Assembly: GCA_002490465.1 (NCBI GenBank)
Contig: DKUB01000022.1
Span: 1 to 26,773, forward strand
Direction: 5' to 3'
Length of the DNA stretch: 26,773 nucleotides
Source of the DNA: Lachnoclostridium sp. UBA7215
GTDB taxonomy: Bacteria > Bacillota > Clostridia > Lachnospirales > Lachnospiraceae
Shown here: piece by piece, positions 17,188 to 25,021 of the stretch
Numbering within the stretch: position 1 is the stretch's first letter
Layout of the letters: the number at the start of each line of letters is the position of its first letter
The notes under the pieces: generated by a model
Told to the model about the DNA's origin: nothing
Seen by the model: only the letters and a program-made list of their open reading frames with translations
The model's database searches: none
Program-made: the position numbers and the translations under genes

Positions 17188-18593
17188 CTTCCTGCAATTA
17201 TTCCTGTGAATACTGTCCGTTTTCTAAAAGGAAAATGACGGCAGAGCAGGAGAAAAAAGACCGGGAAGCCCTGGAGAAATTTCTCTGTCAGATGGAGGCA
17301 GAGACGGAGGAACATGCCCTGCTGATTGTGCCCTATGGAGAGGCCCTCGTGCATCCCTATTATTGGGAAGCGATGGCAAAATTCAGCCGGATTAGGACGG
17401 AAGTATATACCGGCTGTCAGACGAACCTGAGTTTTCCGGTGGAGCAGATGCTTTCGCTCTTTGAGACCTGTGGAGGGGAAAAACGAAAACTCCGCCTATG
17501 GTGTACCTTTCATCCTTCCATGACATCGGTGGACACATTTGTCAGACAGTGTAAGAAATTAACACAGGCAGGCATTGCCTATTGCGTGGGTGCGGTGGGT
17601 GATCCCGATGAACATTCCAGTATTCAAAAACTCCGGGAAGAATTACCGGAAGAGATTTACGTTTGGATTAACCGGATGGAGGGCAGAAGGAAACGTTATA
17701 CCGAGACAGAAATTCAGGAATTTCAAAAGATAGATCCCTATTTTTTTCTGGAACTGCATCATTTCCGGGCAGACAGCAATCAATGCAGACATTCCGTGTT
17801 CCAGGAAGCGGAGGGAGACCGATATTTTTGCAATCTTCATGCAGCGCAGGCAGGCAGAATCCCGGACAATCATTCCTGTAAAAGAAAAGAATGTAACTGC
17901 TATCTTGCCTATTGTAATCGTATGGACATAAAAGAATTACTTTTCTTTCAACCTTACCCCGCTTTTCGGATTCCTGTTTATCCCAAAGGAATATTTCTGG
18001 ACGTTGACGGTACATTGGTCGCAGAGGGGGAACGGGCGTTGTCGGATTCTATGGCAGAAAAAATCCGATGGCTGGCAAAGAAAAGCAAACTGTATCTGGC
18101 AACAGCACTTCCATTTCCAGAGGCAATGGCAAAGTGCCGGAAAATCATCAATTGTCTATCCGGTGGAGTGTTTGCGGACGGAGGACATATTTTAGTTTGG
18201 AAGCAAACGGAACAGGGGCGGAGGAAGATTCTTTGGGAGGAGGTACAAAGTGCAGGTACATTCTCAAAAAACTTGCGATGCCGCACCTATCAGATTCGCG
18301 GTGTTGTATACAAGTACACTCTTCTTTGCAGGCGAAAACAGGGGTGGATGCCGGGAGAGGCCGAGGCTCTAATCCGGAAAATTGAAAACTCTGTAAACAA
18401 CAGAGAGCGTATAAAAATCCACAGAGAGAACCGACATATTGGAATTACCAGCGTGGAAGCAGATAAAAAAACAGGGGTAGAAATGATCTGTACCAGAGAG
18501 GGGATTGCACTGGAAGAAGGCATGGCAATTGGAAATGATGCGGAAGATCTGCCAATGCTGTCGCTGTTTCCACGGTCTTTATATGTAGAATAA
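17154..18593 (+). CDS. STM4011-family radical SAM protein fused to a Cof-type HAD phosphatase
   Basis: A 479-aa two-domain protein. Residues 1 to about 270 are an STM4011-like radical SAM domain: YYRGYLTSCNYSCEYCPFSK with cluster cysteines 14, 18 and 21, and a later Cys-rich stretch (QCRHS ... FCNLH ... CKRKECNCYLAYC) that may hold an additional cluster. Residues about 280-479 form an HAD hydrolase of the Cof type: GIFLDVDGTLV (motif I nucleophile Asp), ATALPF where motif II is expected, and AIGNDAEDLPML (motif IV). So one chain combines radical chemistry with phosphate-ester hydrolysis. The start at 17154 overlaps STM4012 by 34 bp. No terminator hairpin is seen between its stop and the element end. 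Confidence 0.83.
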   Translation: MGTQFYYRGYLTSCNYSCEYCPFSKRKMTAEQEKKDREALEKFLCQMEAETEEHALLIVPYGEALVHPYYWEAMAKFSRIRTEVYTGCQTNLSFPVEQMLSLFETCGGEKRKLRLWCTFHPSMTSVDTFVRQCKKLTQAGIAYCVGAVGDPDEHSSIQKLREELPEEIYVWINRMEGRRKRYTETEIQEFQKIDPYFFLELHHFRADSNQCRHSVFQEAEGDRYFCNLHAAQAGRIPDNHSCKRKECNCYLAYCNRMDIKELLFFQPYPAFRIPVYPKGIFLDVDGTLVAEGERALSDSMAEKIRWLAKKSKLYLATALPFPEAMAKCRKIINCLSGGVFADGGHILVWKQTEQGRRKILWEEVQSAGTFSKNLRCRTYQIRGVVYKYTLLCRRKQGWMPGEAEALIRKIENSVNNRERIKIHRENRHIGITSVEADKKTGVEMICTREGIALEEGMAIGNDAEDLPMLSLFPRSLYVE

Positions 18594-18604
18594 CGGAGTT
18601 TCTG

Positions 18605-18949
18605 CTAACTTGACACTCTATTAACACGTTCCCCGGTATCTACAAAACCAATCAACACCCCTTGTCCATATAAATCAAGATAGGGCTGACGCCGGATACG
18701 CAGGACACCGCTTGCCTCTAACGCCTCCTGGCTCATCAGCCCATACACATTTGGAATTGCAGAAAATCCATATTTTTCTATCGTTTCATTCGTAACACTT
18801 CCCGGTTCCTGGTATACTACTCCCTGAATACTGTCAAACTCCATGTAACAAACAGGATTATAAAGGGTGAGAATATAATCCTCACCCCGATAATTTCCTA
18901 CGATATAATCCAGTACCTCTTCACTGTATACTGCTTCTTTACAAGTCAA
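18605..18949 (-). pseudogene. N-terminal part of the split Csp-type subtilisin-like protein
   Basis: A 114-aa open frame. The first 105 codons (18949-18635) are host gene: a Csp-like N-terminal region, then LYGQGVLIGFVDT, where the Asp (residue 104) is the catalytic Asp of the subtilisin triad. The last nine codons (GERVNRVSS) are read from element DNA and end at a stop. The start is TTG at 18949 with AGGGGTGA about 4-6 nt upstream, overlapping the clpX stop region, so translation is probably coupled to clpX. The short product has only the prodomain-like part and one catalytic residue. The continuation is at 7870-6539. Confidence 0.88.
18621..18640. other. Right attachment junction of the mobile element
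   Basis: The element-side half-site is the 12 nt at 18621-18632 (starting TTAACA on plus), followed by the proposed core CC at 18633-18634. Host protease coding begins at 18635 (minus-strand GATACC, codons for D-T). With the left half-site this builds a symmetric attP of 12 nt, 2-bp core, 12 nt, whose outer six bases are perfect inverted repeats. Confidence 0.75.
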
Positions 18950-18953
18950 GCTA

Positions 18954-20366
18954 TCACCCCTGGCAACTGCCCCGCATCATAATTTTAGGAGCACCTTTTC
19001 CTTCAATATATGCCTGTGTAATGATAACCTTTCCTATCATTTCATCTTTTGGTATCTCGTACATAATGTCCATCATAAATTCCTCCAGAATAGAGCGGAG
19101 CGCACGGGCACCTGTCTTTTTCATGACAGCTTTCTTTGCTACTGCACGAAGGGCCTCCTCCTCAAATTCTAAATCAACCTCATCCATCCGGAGCAGTTTG
19201 CGATACTGTTTTATAATGGCATTTTTCGGTTTTATCAAAACGTCCACCAACAAATCTTCATCCATCGCCTCAAGAGAAAAAACGATAGGAAGCCGGCCAA
19301 TAAATTCAGGAATCAGACCATACTCGCGGATGTCCTCTGTCTCTGTGCGGGCAAATATATCTCTTTCCCTGTCATAGCGATCCTTCAGCTCAGAACCAAA
19401 GCCCATTGTTCCCTGTTTTGTCAGACGCTTTTTGATAATGTCCTCCAGCCCGGGGAAAGCACCCCCACAGATAAACAGAATATGTCCTGTGTTTACCGTC
19501 GTCATGGGCACCATCGCATTTTTATTTGTTGCACCCACCGGCACCTCAATATCCGCCCCCTCCAGAAGCTTTAAGAGCGCCTGCTGTACAGACTCTCCGC
19601 TGACATCCCGGTTATTGGCATTTTGTTTTTTTGCTATTTTATCAATTTCATCAATGTACACAATGCCGCGCTCTGCAAGCTCGACATCATTATCTGCACT
19701 GGCCAGAAGTTTTGATATGACACTTTCCACATCATCACCAATATAGCCTGCCTCCGTCAGGGCAGTAGCATCCGTAATCGCCAATGGCACCTGCAAAAGC
19801 CTCGCCATTGTTTTTACCATAAATGTTTTCCCGCTTCCGGTTGGACCAATCATCAACATATTAGACTTCTCAATCTCTACCCCGTCCTCGTCTGATTTTG
19901 CCAGTACCCGTTTATAATGATTGTACACGCCAACTGCCAGCACTTTTTTTGCATGGTCCTGTCCCATCACATATTCATCCAGATTACCCTTGATGACATG
20001 CGGCGCAGGAAGCTTCTGAATATCAAGAACCGGTTTCTCCTTTTTTTCCTTTTTCTTTGACTTCACCCGGTGCCTCTCCTGAAATTCAGACTGCGGCTCC
20101 ATACTCATAGGCCCCAGGTTGATGAATTCCATACCGGGGAATGATGGCATCCCATTCATCCCCGGTAACTGCTGTGAGCCAATTTGGTCAAATGTTTTCT
20201 GCATACAATCCGAACAAATCGTAATATTATTCGGTATTGTAATCATTTTCTCCACCTTGCTCTCCGGTCGGTGGCACAGGTAACAGATTCTCTCATATCC
20301 GTCCCTGTTTACGCTCTCCGTCTCAATACTTTCTGACGAATTTTTGTCATTTTTTTTTCCACTCAT
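18954..20366 (-). CDS. clpX: ClpX-type AAA+ unfoldase (long-linker paralogue)
   Basis: A 470-aa ClpX-like protein, longer than the usual 410-430 aa. The N-terminal zinc-binding domain has cysteines 28, 31, 51 and 54. A linker of about 55 residues, rich in Met, Pro and Gly and then Lys, separates it from the AAA+ core. The core has Walker A GPTGSGKT, pore loop GYIGDD, Walker B IVYIDEIDK, and KKTGARALRSI near the end. The ClpP-contact loop is TMGFGSE, which keeps the G-F of the IGF motif, so partnership with ClpP is possible. GGAGGAG precedes the ATG. It follows htrA by 44 bp and leads into the csp-like gene, giving a proteolysis-themed operon. No clpP is present here, so this may be a second clpX. 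Confidence 0.88.
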   Translation of the reverse strand: MSGKKNDKNSSESIETESVNRDGYERICYLCHRPESKVEKMITIPNNITICSDCMQKTFDQIGSQQLPGMNGMPSFPGMEFINLGPMSMEPQSEFQERHRVKSKKKEKKEKPVLDIQKLPAPHVIKGNLDEYVMGQDHAKKVLAVGVYNHYKRVLAKSDEDGVEIEKSNMLMIGPTGSGKTFMVKTMARLLQVPLAITDATALTEAGYIGDDVESVISKLLASADNDVELAERGIVYIDEIDKIAKKQNANNRDVSGESVQQALLKLLEGADIEVPVGATNKNAMVPMTTVNTGHILFICGGAFPGLEDIIKKRLTKQGTMGFGSELKDRYDRERDIFARTETEDIREYGLIPEFIGRLPIVFSLEAMDEDLLVDVLIKPKNAIIKQYRKLLRMDEVDLEFEEEALRAVAKKAVMKKTGARALRSILEEFMMDIMYEIPKDEMIGKVIITQAYIEGKGAPKIMMRGSCQG

Positions 20367-20410
20367 ATACTCCTCCTGCTGCGAATGGACACTACAATGT
20401 GGTTAAAGCA

Positions 20411-22006
20411 TCAATATCCGCTGCTTCCCCATGGTACAACCTGAGAATCCCCATTTCCATACCCGTTATTATTGTAATCGTATCCGCTGTTATCATTACC
20501 CTGTGATTCCTCTTCCAAGTCATCCAGCGTGTTTTTATCTTTCAACACTACTGTAAGTTTTTTCTCTTTATATTCGCCGTCATCACTCCGCTTAATAGTC
20601 ACTTCAATACTTGTTCCCACTTTTGTATTATTAACAATCTCCTGTACCGCCTCAATAGATTTTACCGTACTGCCATTTATTTGCGTAATGACGTCTCCCT
20701 GTTTCATCCCGGCCTTATAAGCAGCGCCATTCTCCGAAACAGAGGTCACATACACTCCCACTGGAATTCCATAATACCTGCTCACGCTGTCGGTGATATT
20801 TCGCCCAAGTATACCTAGATAACCACGCTCATCATCCCTCAATACCTGGCGGTCCATTAACTCATTGATAATGGAAACCGCATCGCTCATAGGAATCGCA
20901 TATCCCATTCCCTCAACATTTGTTGTTCCATAGGACATATATTTTGACGAATTAATACCGATAACATCACCATTTGTGTTTATCAGAGCACCGCCGCTGT
21001 TTCCAGGATTAATGGCGGCATCTGTCTGCATAAGAATCTGCGTTGTTGTTTTTCCACTGCCATCTGATGTGGATACTTCACGATTTTTTGCACTGACATA
21101 TCCAACGGTCACCGACTGGCCATACCCGAGCGCATTGCCTATTGCAATAACCATCTGTCCAACTTTGGCATCATCAGAGCTTCCCAGAGATGCTACCCGA
21201 ATTGCCTTTTTGGTGCTGTCTTTCAATTTATTGAGGTCTACTGTTATGACAGCAAGGTCATTGGAAGCACTTGCACCCTTTACTTTTGCATCCGCAACTT
21301 CCCCATCATTAAACTGGACAGAAATTTCATCCGCATTTTCCACCACATGGTTATTTGTCACAATCAGCAGCTGATCACTGTCCTGTTTTACAATAAATCC
21401 AGAGCCTGCCCCTGTGGAAGAATAAGTCTGGCCAAAGTAGGATCTCTGCGTTGATTTCTCGGTAATAGCCACTATCGCCGGCATGACCCGGTCTACAATC
21501 CCGGAAACGTCATACGGTGTGGCTGCTGCACCGGATACAATGGCTACCGGATTGTTATCCTTTGTTGTACCAATGGAATCACTTAGAGAATTGCTTCCTC
21601 CTGTGAATGCCCGGAACAAAGCAGTCACTCCGGCAAAACAAAGGGCCGCTACCACTCCAAATACAACAGCTCCCGCTATCATTTTCGGCATTGTCGATGG
21701 CTTTTTATCCCTTTTATTCGATTCCGGAGCCGTATTCTGAAAGCGATATACCTTATCAGAAGAACTATCTGACATATCCGGCCCTCCCGTAAAGCGCTGG
21801 CTGCCTGACATGTCCTGACTGTCTGCCGATTCCGGCTGAACCGGGCGGCTCCAGCGGTACGTGGTATCCTGCTGCGGCTCTTCGTTCTGCGTATTCGCCG
21901 CACTCTGGTGTTCTGCAGAATTCAGATTTTCTTCCTGCGGCACGCTGCTATCTCTCATAACAAATCCATTTTCCTGACCCATGTTATTGTTATTATTTTC
22001 GTCCAT
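20411..22006 (-). CDS. htrA: HtrA/DegP-type membrane-anchored serine protease with PDZ domain
   Basis: A 531-aa S1C protease. Residues 1 to about 105 are polar and low complexity (Asn, Gln, Ser, Glu). One membrane helix (MIAGAVVFGVVAALCFAG, about 110-130) anchors it with the protease outside. The triad is visible: His in TNNHVVEN (about 218), Asp in SNDLAVI (about 247) and Ser in NPGNSGGAL (about 336). A PDZ domain (GYLGILG ... AAYKAGMKQGDVITQINGS) follows, then a Gly/Asn-rich tail. HtrA degrades misfolded envelope proteins under stress. AAGGA lies 9 nt before the ATG. It heads the minus-strand group htrA-clpX-csp. Confidence 0.92.
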   Translation of the reverse strand: MDENNNNNMGQENGFVMRDSSVPQEENLNSAEHQSAANTQNEEPQQDTTYRWSRPVQPESADSQDMSGSQRFTGGPDMSDSSSDKVYRFQNTAPESNKRDKKPSTMPKMIAGAVVFGVVAALCFAGVTALFRAFTGGSNSLSDSIGTTKDNNPVAIVSGAAATPYDVSGIVDRVMPAIVAITEKSTQRSYFGQTYSSTGAGSGFIVKQDSDQLLIVTNNHVVENADEISVQFNDGEVADAKVKGASASNDLAVITVDLNKLKDSTKKAIRVASLGSSDDAKVGQMVIAIGNALGYGQSVTVGYVSAKNREVSTSDGSGKTTTQILMQTDAAINPGNSGGALINTNGDVIGINSSKYMSYGTTNVEGMGYAIPMSDAVSIINELMDRQVLRDDERGYLGILGRNITDSVSRYYGIPVGVYVTSVSENGAAYKAGMKQGDVITQINGSTVKSIEAVQEIVNNTKVGTSIEVTIKRSDDGEYKEKKLTVVLKDKNTLDDLEEESQGNDNSGYDYNNNGYGNGDSQVVPWGSSGY

Positions 22007-22039
22007 TGAATTACATCCTTTCCTGTAAAAGATAACGTT

Positions 22040-22045
22040 ATTATA
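22040..22045 (-). promoter_or_regulatory. Probable -10 box for htrA
   Basis: A minus-strand TATAAT lies about 34 bp before the htrA start, preceded by TGAT. No good -35 hexamer is seen 16-18 bp upstream; TTAACA at 22057-22062 is only 11 bp away. Position fits, but the promoter may need an activator. Confidence 0.4.
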
Positions 22046-22081
22046 ATCATTAATTGTGTTAAGTTTGTGATTAAAATTTTA

Positions 22082-22110
22082 TTGTGAAATGTCGTAAAAT
22101 GGTATATACT
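22082..22110 (+). promoter_or_regulatory. Promoter of the glycosylphosphotransferase gene
   Basis: TTGTGA (22082-22087) and TATACT (22105-22110) are spaced by 17 bp. The predicted start near 22117 lies downstream of the first ATG of the long frame (22084), which supports initiation at the GTG at 22183. Confidence 0.6.
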
Positions 22111-22182
22111 TGTAACGTATATCCAAAATCTTTATTATGTGGCACAGTATTCCTGCCGCAAAACAGAAAGGACGAATGCGTT

Positions 22183-23613
22183 GTGATTAAAGGAAATCAA
22201 AAGCTTCTGAATCTTTTCAGAATATTAATTGATACGCTTATCATTATATTTTCTTTTGTGTGCGCCTATTACCTCCGCTTTGATGATGTCCACAGTTTCC
22301 TCATCCGGCTTCATATTATTTCGGAACCCCTCGGCCTGTATGGAAGCCTTCAGGAATATTTGCAGATTCTTCTCATGCTGATACCCTGTTATCTCTTTTC
22401 CTACTATTTCTTCCACCTGTACGATCCTAAAAGGATATCTGGCCGAAAAACAGAAATTATGAATATGCTCAAAGCAAATATTGTCGGCATATTATACTGC
22501 ATGGCCTTTCTTTTCTTTATTAAAAATGGAAATTACGCCCGCCTGTTTATTATTATATTTGTTACCCTAAACTTTATTCTTGAGGTCTTATTCCGATTTT
22601 TTACAACTACAGTCCTCCGGAAGATACGTCGGCGCGGACTAAACCAGAAGCACGTGCTGCTTATTGGCTACAGCCGTGCCTCAGAGAGCTATATTGACCG
22701 CCTTCTGGCACATCCTGAGTGGGGCTACTCCATTCACGGTATATTAGATAACCACAAACAGATGGGCTTTGCTTACCGGGATATTCATGTTATTGGAAGA
22801 ATTGAAGAACTGGAGAAAATTCTGGAAGATAATGATTATGACGAAATTGCTATTACCTTAAGCATCAGCCACTATGACGCCCTGGAACAGATTGTGTCTG
22901 TTACGGAAAAATCCGGCATACACACAAAATTTATTCCGGATTATAATAACATTATCCCGACACGTCCATACACAGAAGATTTGGACGGACTTCCTGTTAT
23001 CCATGTGCGGAATGTCCCCCTTACCAACTCCTTTAACCGCTTTGTAAAGAGGACGATAGACATTGTTGGCTCTCTTGTGCTGATTATCCTGTTTTCTATT
23101 CCGATGCTAATCGTTGCGGCTATTATAAAAATAACCTCACCGGGACCGCTTATTTTTAAACAGGAACGCGTTGGCCTACACAACCGCCCCTTTATGATGT
23201 ATAAGTTCCGCTCTATGGAGGTACAGGATACATCAAAGGAAAAGAAAGCGTGGACCGTGCAAAATGACCCCCGGGTAACGCCTATCGGCAAATTTATCCG
23301 TAAGACAAGCCTGGACGAGCTGCCCCAGTTTTTTAATGTACTGATGGGAAATATGAGCCTTGTCGGGCCACGCCCGGAACGCCCGTTCTTCGTCGAAAAG
23401 TTTAAAGAGGAAATCCCCCGTTATATGGTTAAACACCAGGTACGTCCGGGTATTACCGGATGGGCACAGGTCAATGGCTACCGCGGTGATACCTCCATTC
23501 GGATGCGCATTGACTGTGATTTATATTATATCGAAAACTGGACTCTTGGACTGGATATTAAAATTCTGTTTTTAACAATCTTTAAAGGATTTGTTAATAA
23601 GAATGCATATTAA
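22183..23613 (+). CDS. Polyprenyl-phosphate glycosylphosphotransferase (WcaJ-type)
   Basis: A 476-aa membrane enzyme from GTG 22183 (AAGGA 10 nt upstream); the upstream ATG at 22084 falls inside the predicted promoter. About four N-terminal membrane helices are followed by a nucleotide-fold domain (HVLLIGYSRASESYI), one more helix (TIDIVGSLVLIILF), and the conserved bacterial sugar transferase domain: SPGPLIFKQERVG, YKFRSMEV, SLDELPQFFNVL, MSLVGPRPERP and RPGITGWAQV. It transfers a sugar-1-phosphate from UDP-sugar to undecaprenyl phosphate, the first step of capsule or exopolysaccharide synthesis. No glycosyltransferase cluster follows, so it is a stand-alone initiating enzyme here. Confidence 0.92.
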   Translation: MIKGNQKLLNLFRILIDTLIIIFSFVCAYYLRFDDVHSFLIRLHIISEPLGLYGSLQEYLQILLMLIPCYLFSYYFFHLYDPKRISGRKTEIMNMLKANIVGILYCMAFLFFIKNGNYARLFIIIFVTLNFILEVLFRFFTTTVLRKIRRRGLNQKHVLLIGYSRASESYIDRLLAHPEWGYSIHGILDNHKQMGFAYRDIHVIGRIEELEKILEDNDYDEIAITLSISHYDALEQIVSVTEKSGIHTKFIPDYNNIIPTRPYTEDLDGLPVIHVRNVPLTNSFNRFVKRTIDIVGSLVLIILFSIPMLIVAAIIKITSPGPLIFKQERVGLHNRPFMMYKFRSMEVQDTSKEKKAWTVQNDPRVTPIGKFIRKTSLDELPQFFNVLMGNMSLVGPRPERPFFVEKFKEEIPRYMVKHQVRPGITGWAQVNGYRGDTSIRMRIDCDLYYIENWTLGLDIKILFLTIFKGFVNKNAY

Positions 23614-23619
23614 AAAAGC

Positions 23620-23654
23620 GCCTGCCCACAAACTCTGATTCCCTGTGGGCAGGC
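23620..23654. terminator. Bidirectional terminator between glycosylphosphotransferase and GNAT genes
   Basis: An 11-bp perfect stem, GCCTGCCCACA (23620-23630) with TGTGGGCAGGC (23644-23654), has a 13-nt loop. On the plus strand it is followed by ATTTTA; on the minus strand by GCTTTTTTAA, a stronger T tract. It serves both convergent genes. Confidence 0.88.
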
Positions 23655-23670
23655 ATTTTAGATAGTAACA

Positions 23671-24093
23671 TTATAATATTTTTTGAAAAATATTCTGGTC
23701 ATGTACTTGAAATATTACATGATAGCCGCATTGCTCATAAAAGGCATCTTCTTTAGAACCCAGAGTAATATACTTAAATCCCTTGTTCCTTGCCAAATCT
23801 TCAAAGTAATTCAAAAGTTCTTTTGTGATTCCCTGTCTCCTGTAATTTTCATGACATGCCACAAAACCTACTACAAGGCTCTCCTCATTTTCCGCCCGTC
23901 CCAAAACAGCAGAAACGATTTTTCCCTCTTTCGATGCATATACTAAAGGCTGTGAACCTTCTATGAATCTTTTATGCCATGCATCATATCCATATAATTC
24001 AGAATTATCTGTACCCAAAATATTGTAGCACAGTTCGAGAACTTCTTTTAGTTCCTGTTCTGTTTCAATTTCTTTCACATGTATGGCGGACAA
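23671..24093 (-). CDS. GNAT-family N-acetyltransferase
   Basis: A 140-aa GNAT protein. The acetyl-CoA-binding motif A is VGFVACHENYRRQGITKELL (R-x-x-G-I pattern, about residues 75-94), and the C-terminal strand region YITLGSKEDAFYEQCGYHV is typical. Substrate cannot be told. Start is TTG at 24093 with AAGGGGA 7 nt upstream; there is no nearby ATG in frame. It lies 29 bp after the Nudix gene stop on the same strand, so the two are probably co-transcribed. Confidence 0.85.
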   Translation of the reverse strand: MSAIHVKEIETEQELKEVLELCYNILGTDNSELYGYDAWHKRFIEGSQPLVYASKEGKIVSAVLGRAENEESLVVGFVACHENYRRQGITKELLNYFEDLARNKGFKYITLGSKEDAFYEQCGYHVIFQVHDQNIFQKIL

Positions 24094-24122
24094 TTTCTCT
24101 TCCCCTTAAAGTCTTACTTAAA

Positions 24123-24587
24123 TTACACACAATATAGAGAATACGGTGCATGCTTTTTATTTCCCTCATATTCTTTATGGCATAATCCACTCTTTTCCGA
24201 TACGGCAGCCGCAATTAATTTTTTTGTAAGCTCGGGTACATCATCCCTCGATAACACTTCCTCAATATCAAGCCACAACACCTCGCTGTTTTCATCGTGA
24301 TCCGTTGTCGGCTCACCGGATATATAGTCAGCCCTAAAAGCAATATACCAGTCATGCGTATTAAATCGAATGCCAATTATATCTGCCGCTTCCACTTCAA
24401 TCCCGGTTTCTTCCCTAAATTCACGCTTTAAAGCCTCCTGCGGCGATTCTCCAAAATTTACATAACCTCCCGGAATTATGAGCATATTTTTTCCACTGCC
24501 ATAGGTATGGCGTGCAAGCAGTACCTTACCGTTTTTAATAACGATACCTGTTACACTTTGACCCCAATTTGTATTTTCATCATTCAT
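24123..24587 (-). CDS. Nudix hydrolase
   Basis: A 154-aa Nudix protein. The Nudix box runs from GGYVNFGE through REFREETGIEVE (G-x5-E-x7-R-E-x2-E-E-x-G-I), about residues 40-66, and binds Mg for cleavage of a nucleoside diphosphate linked to another group. Start at ATG 24587 has AGGGGTG about 6 nt upstream; the GTG at 24596 overlaps that site. The exact substrate is unknown. It may act with the GNAT gene downstream. Confidence 0.88.
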   Translation of the reverse strand: MNDENTNWGQSVTGIVIKNGKVLLARHTYGSGKNMLIIPGGYVNFGESPQEALKREFREETGIEVEAADIIGIRFNTHDWYIAFRADYISGEPTTDHDENSEVLWLDIEEVLSRDDVPELTKKLIAAAVSEKSGLCHKEYEGNKKHAPYSLYCV

Positions 24588-24637
24588 GCATACCACCCCT
24601 ATTTGTCCCCCCCGCTGCTCTGCTGTCGGGGATTTGA

Positions 24638-25021
24638 TTAGTCAAGCTTTTTCGTTATAAACTCATCCCACTTGCTGTCATCATCGTCATCTTCATCTGT
24701 ATCCTCTTCTTCTGGGAGCATAGCCTCCAGCTCGTCCTCCTCATCCTCATTCATCAACTGGTCAAAGGCCTCGCCTAATTCCTCCAGGAGCTCCTCATCC
24801 TCAATATTTTCCAGGGTCATTTCTACTTCGTCCCCTTGCTCTTCCATCTGAACGCCGAAGAAATACAATTCTTCAATACTTTCATCCGTAGGTGTTAATG
24901 CAGCATAATCGGATTCCCCATATTCAAAAATACAGATTACCTCACACTCTACTTCTCCCTCGTCCTCTAACTCAAGCGTAACAATAATCTCTTCTATGTC
25001 ATCGGTATCAAAAGCAGCCAT
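24638..25021 (-). CDS. DUF1292 family acidic protein (YrzB-like)
   Basis: A 127-aa strongly acidic protein. The N-terminal 85 residues (IIVTLELEDEGEVECEVICIFEYGESDYAAL) follow the DUF1292/YrzB pattern common in Firmicutes; the rest is Glu/Asp-rich (EEDTDEDDDDD) and ends in EFITKKLD. Function is unknown for the family. AGGAGG lies 6 nt before the ATG. In many Firmicutes such genes lie next to ruvX-like genes; here the neighbour is a Nudix gene. Confidence 0.85.
   Translation of the reverse strand: MAAFDTDDIEEIIVTLELEDEGEVECEVICIFEYGESDYAALTPTDESIEELYFFGVQMEEQGDEVEMTLENIEDEELLEELGEAFDQLMNEDEEDELEAMLPEEEDTDEDDDDDSKWDEFITKKLD

Larger units (their letters stand above)
7874..18634. mobile_element. 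About 10.76-kb serine-recombinase element carrying an STM4015-4011-type operon
   Basis: The element interrupts a csp-like protease gene between the Thr and the following Gly-Ile-Asp codons of the catalytic D-T-G motif. Evidence is direct: the gene's N-terminal 105 codons are at 18949-18635, its last 443 codons at 7870-6539, and both are in frame across a shared GG core. The left half holds three tandem large serine recombinases ending 23 bp from the left half-site, and a small protein gene. The right half holds a five-gene operon ending about 28 bp from the right half-site. No conjugation, replication or phage structural genes are seen, so it is an integrative but probably not self-transmissible unit. 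Confidence 0.88.

Noticed and set aside
13129..18593. Reading the HemW-like gene as a haem-synthesis enzyme
   Set aside because: Its four neighbours are STM401x-type genes and no haem genes are present, so the STM4012 assignment fits better.
22084..22182. N-terminal extension of the glycosylphosphotransferase from ATG 22084
   Set aside because: The predicted -35 and -10 boxes overlap this part and there is no ribosome site; the GTG at 22183 fits better.
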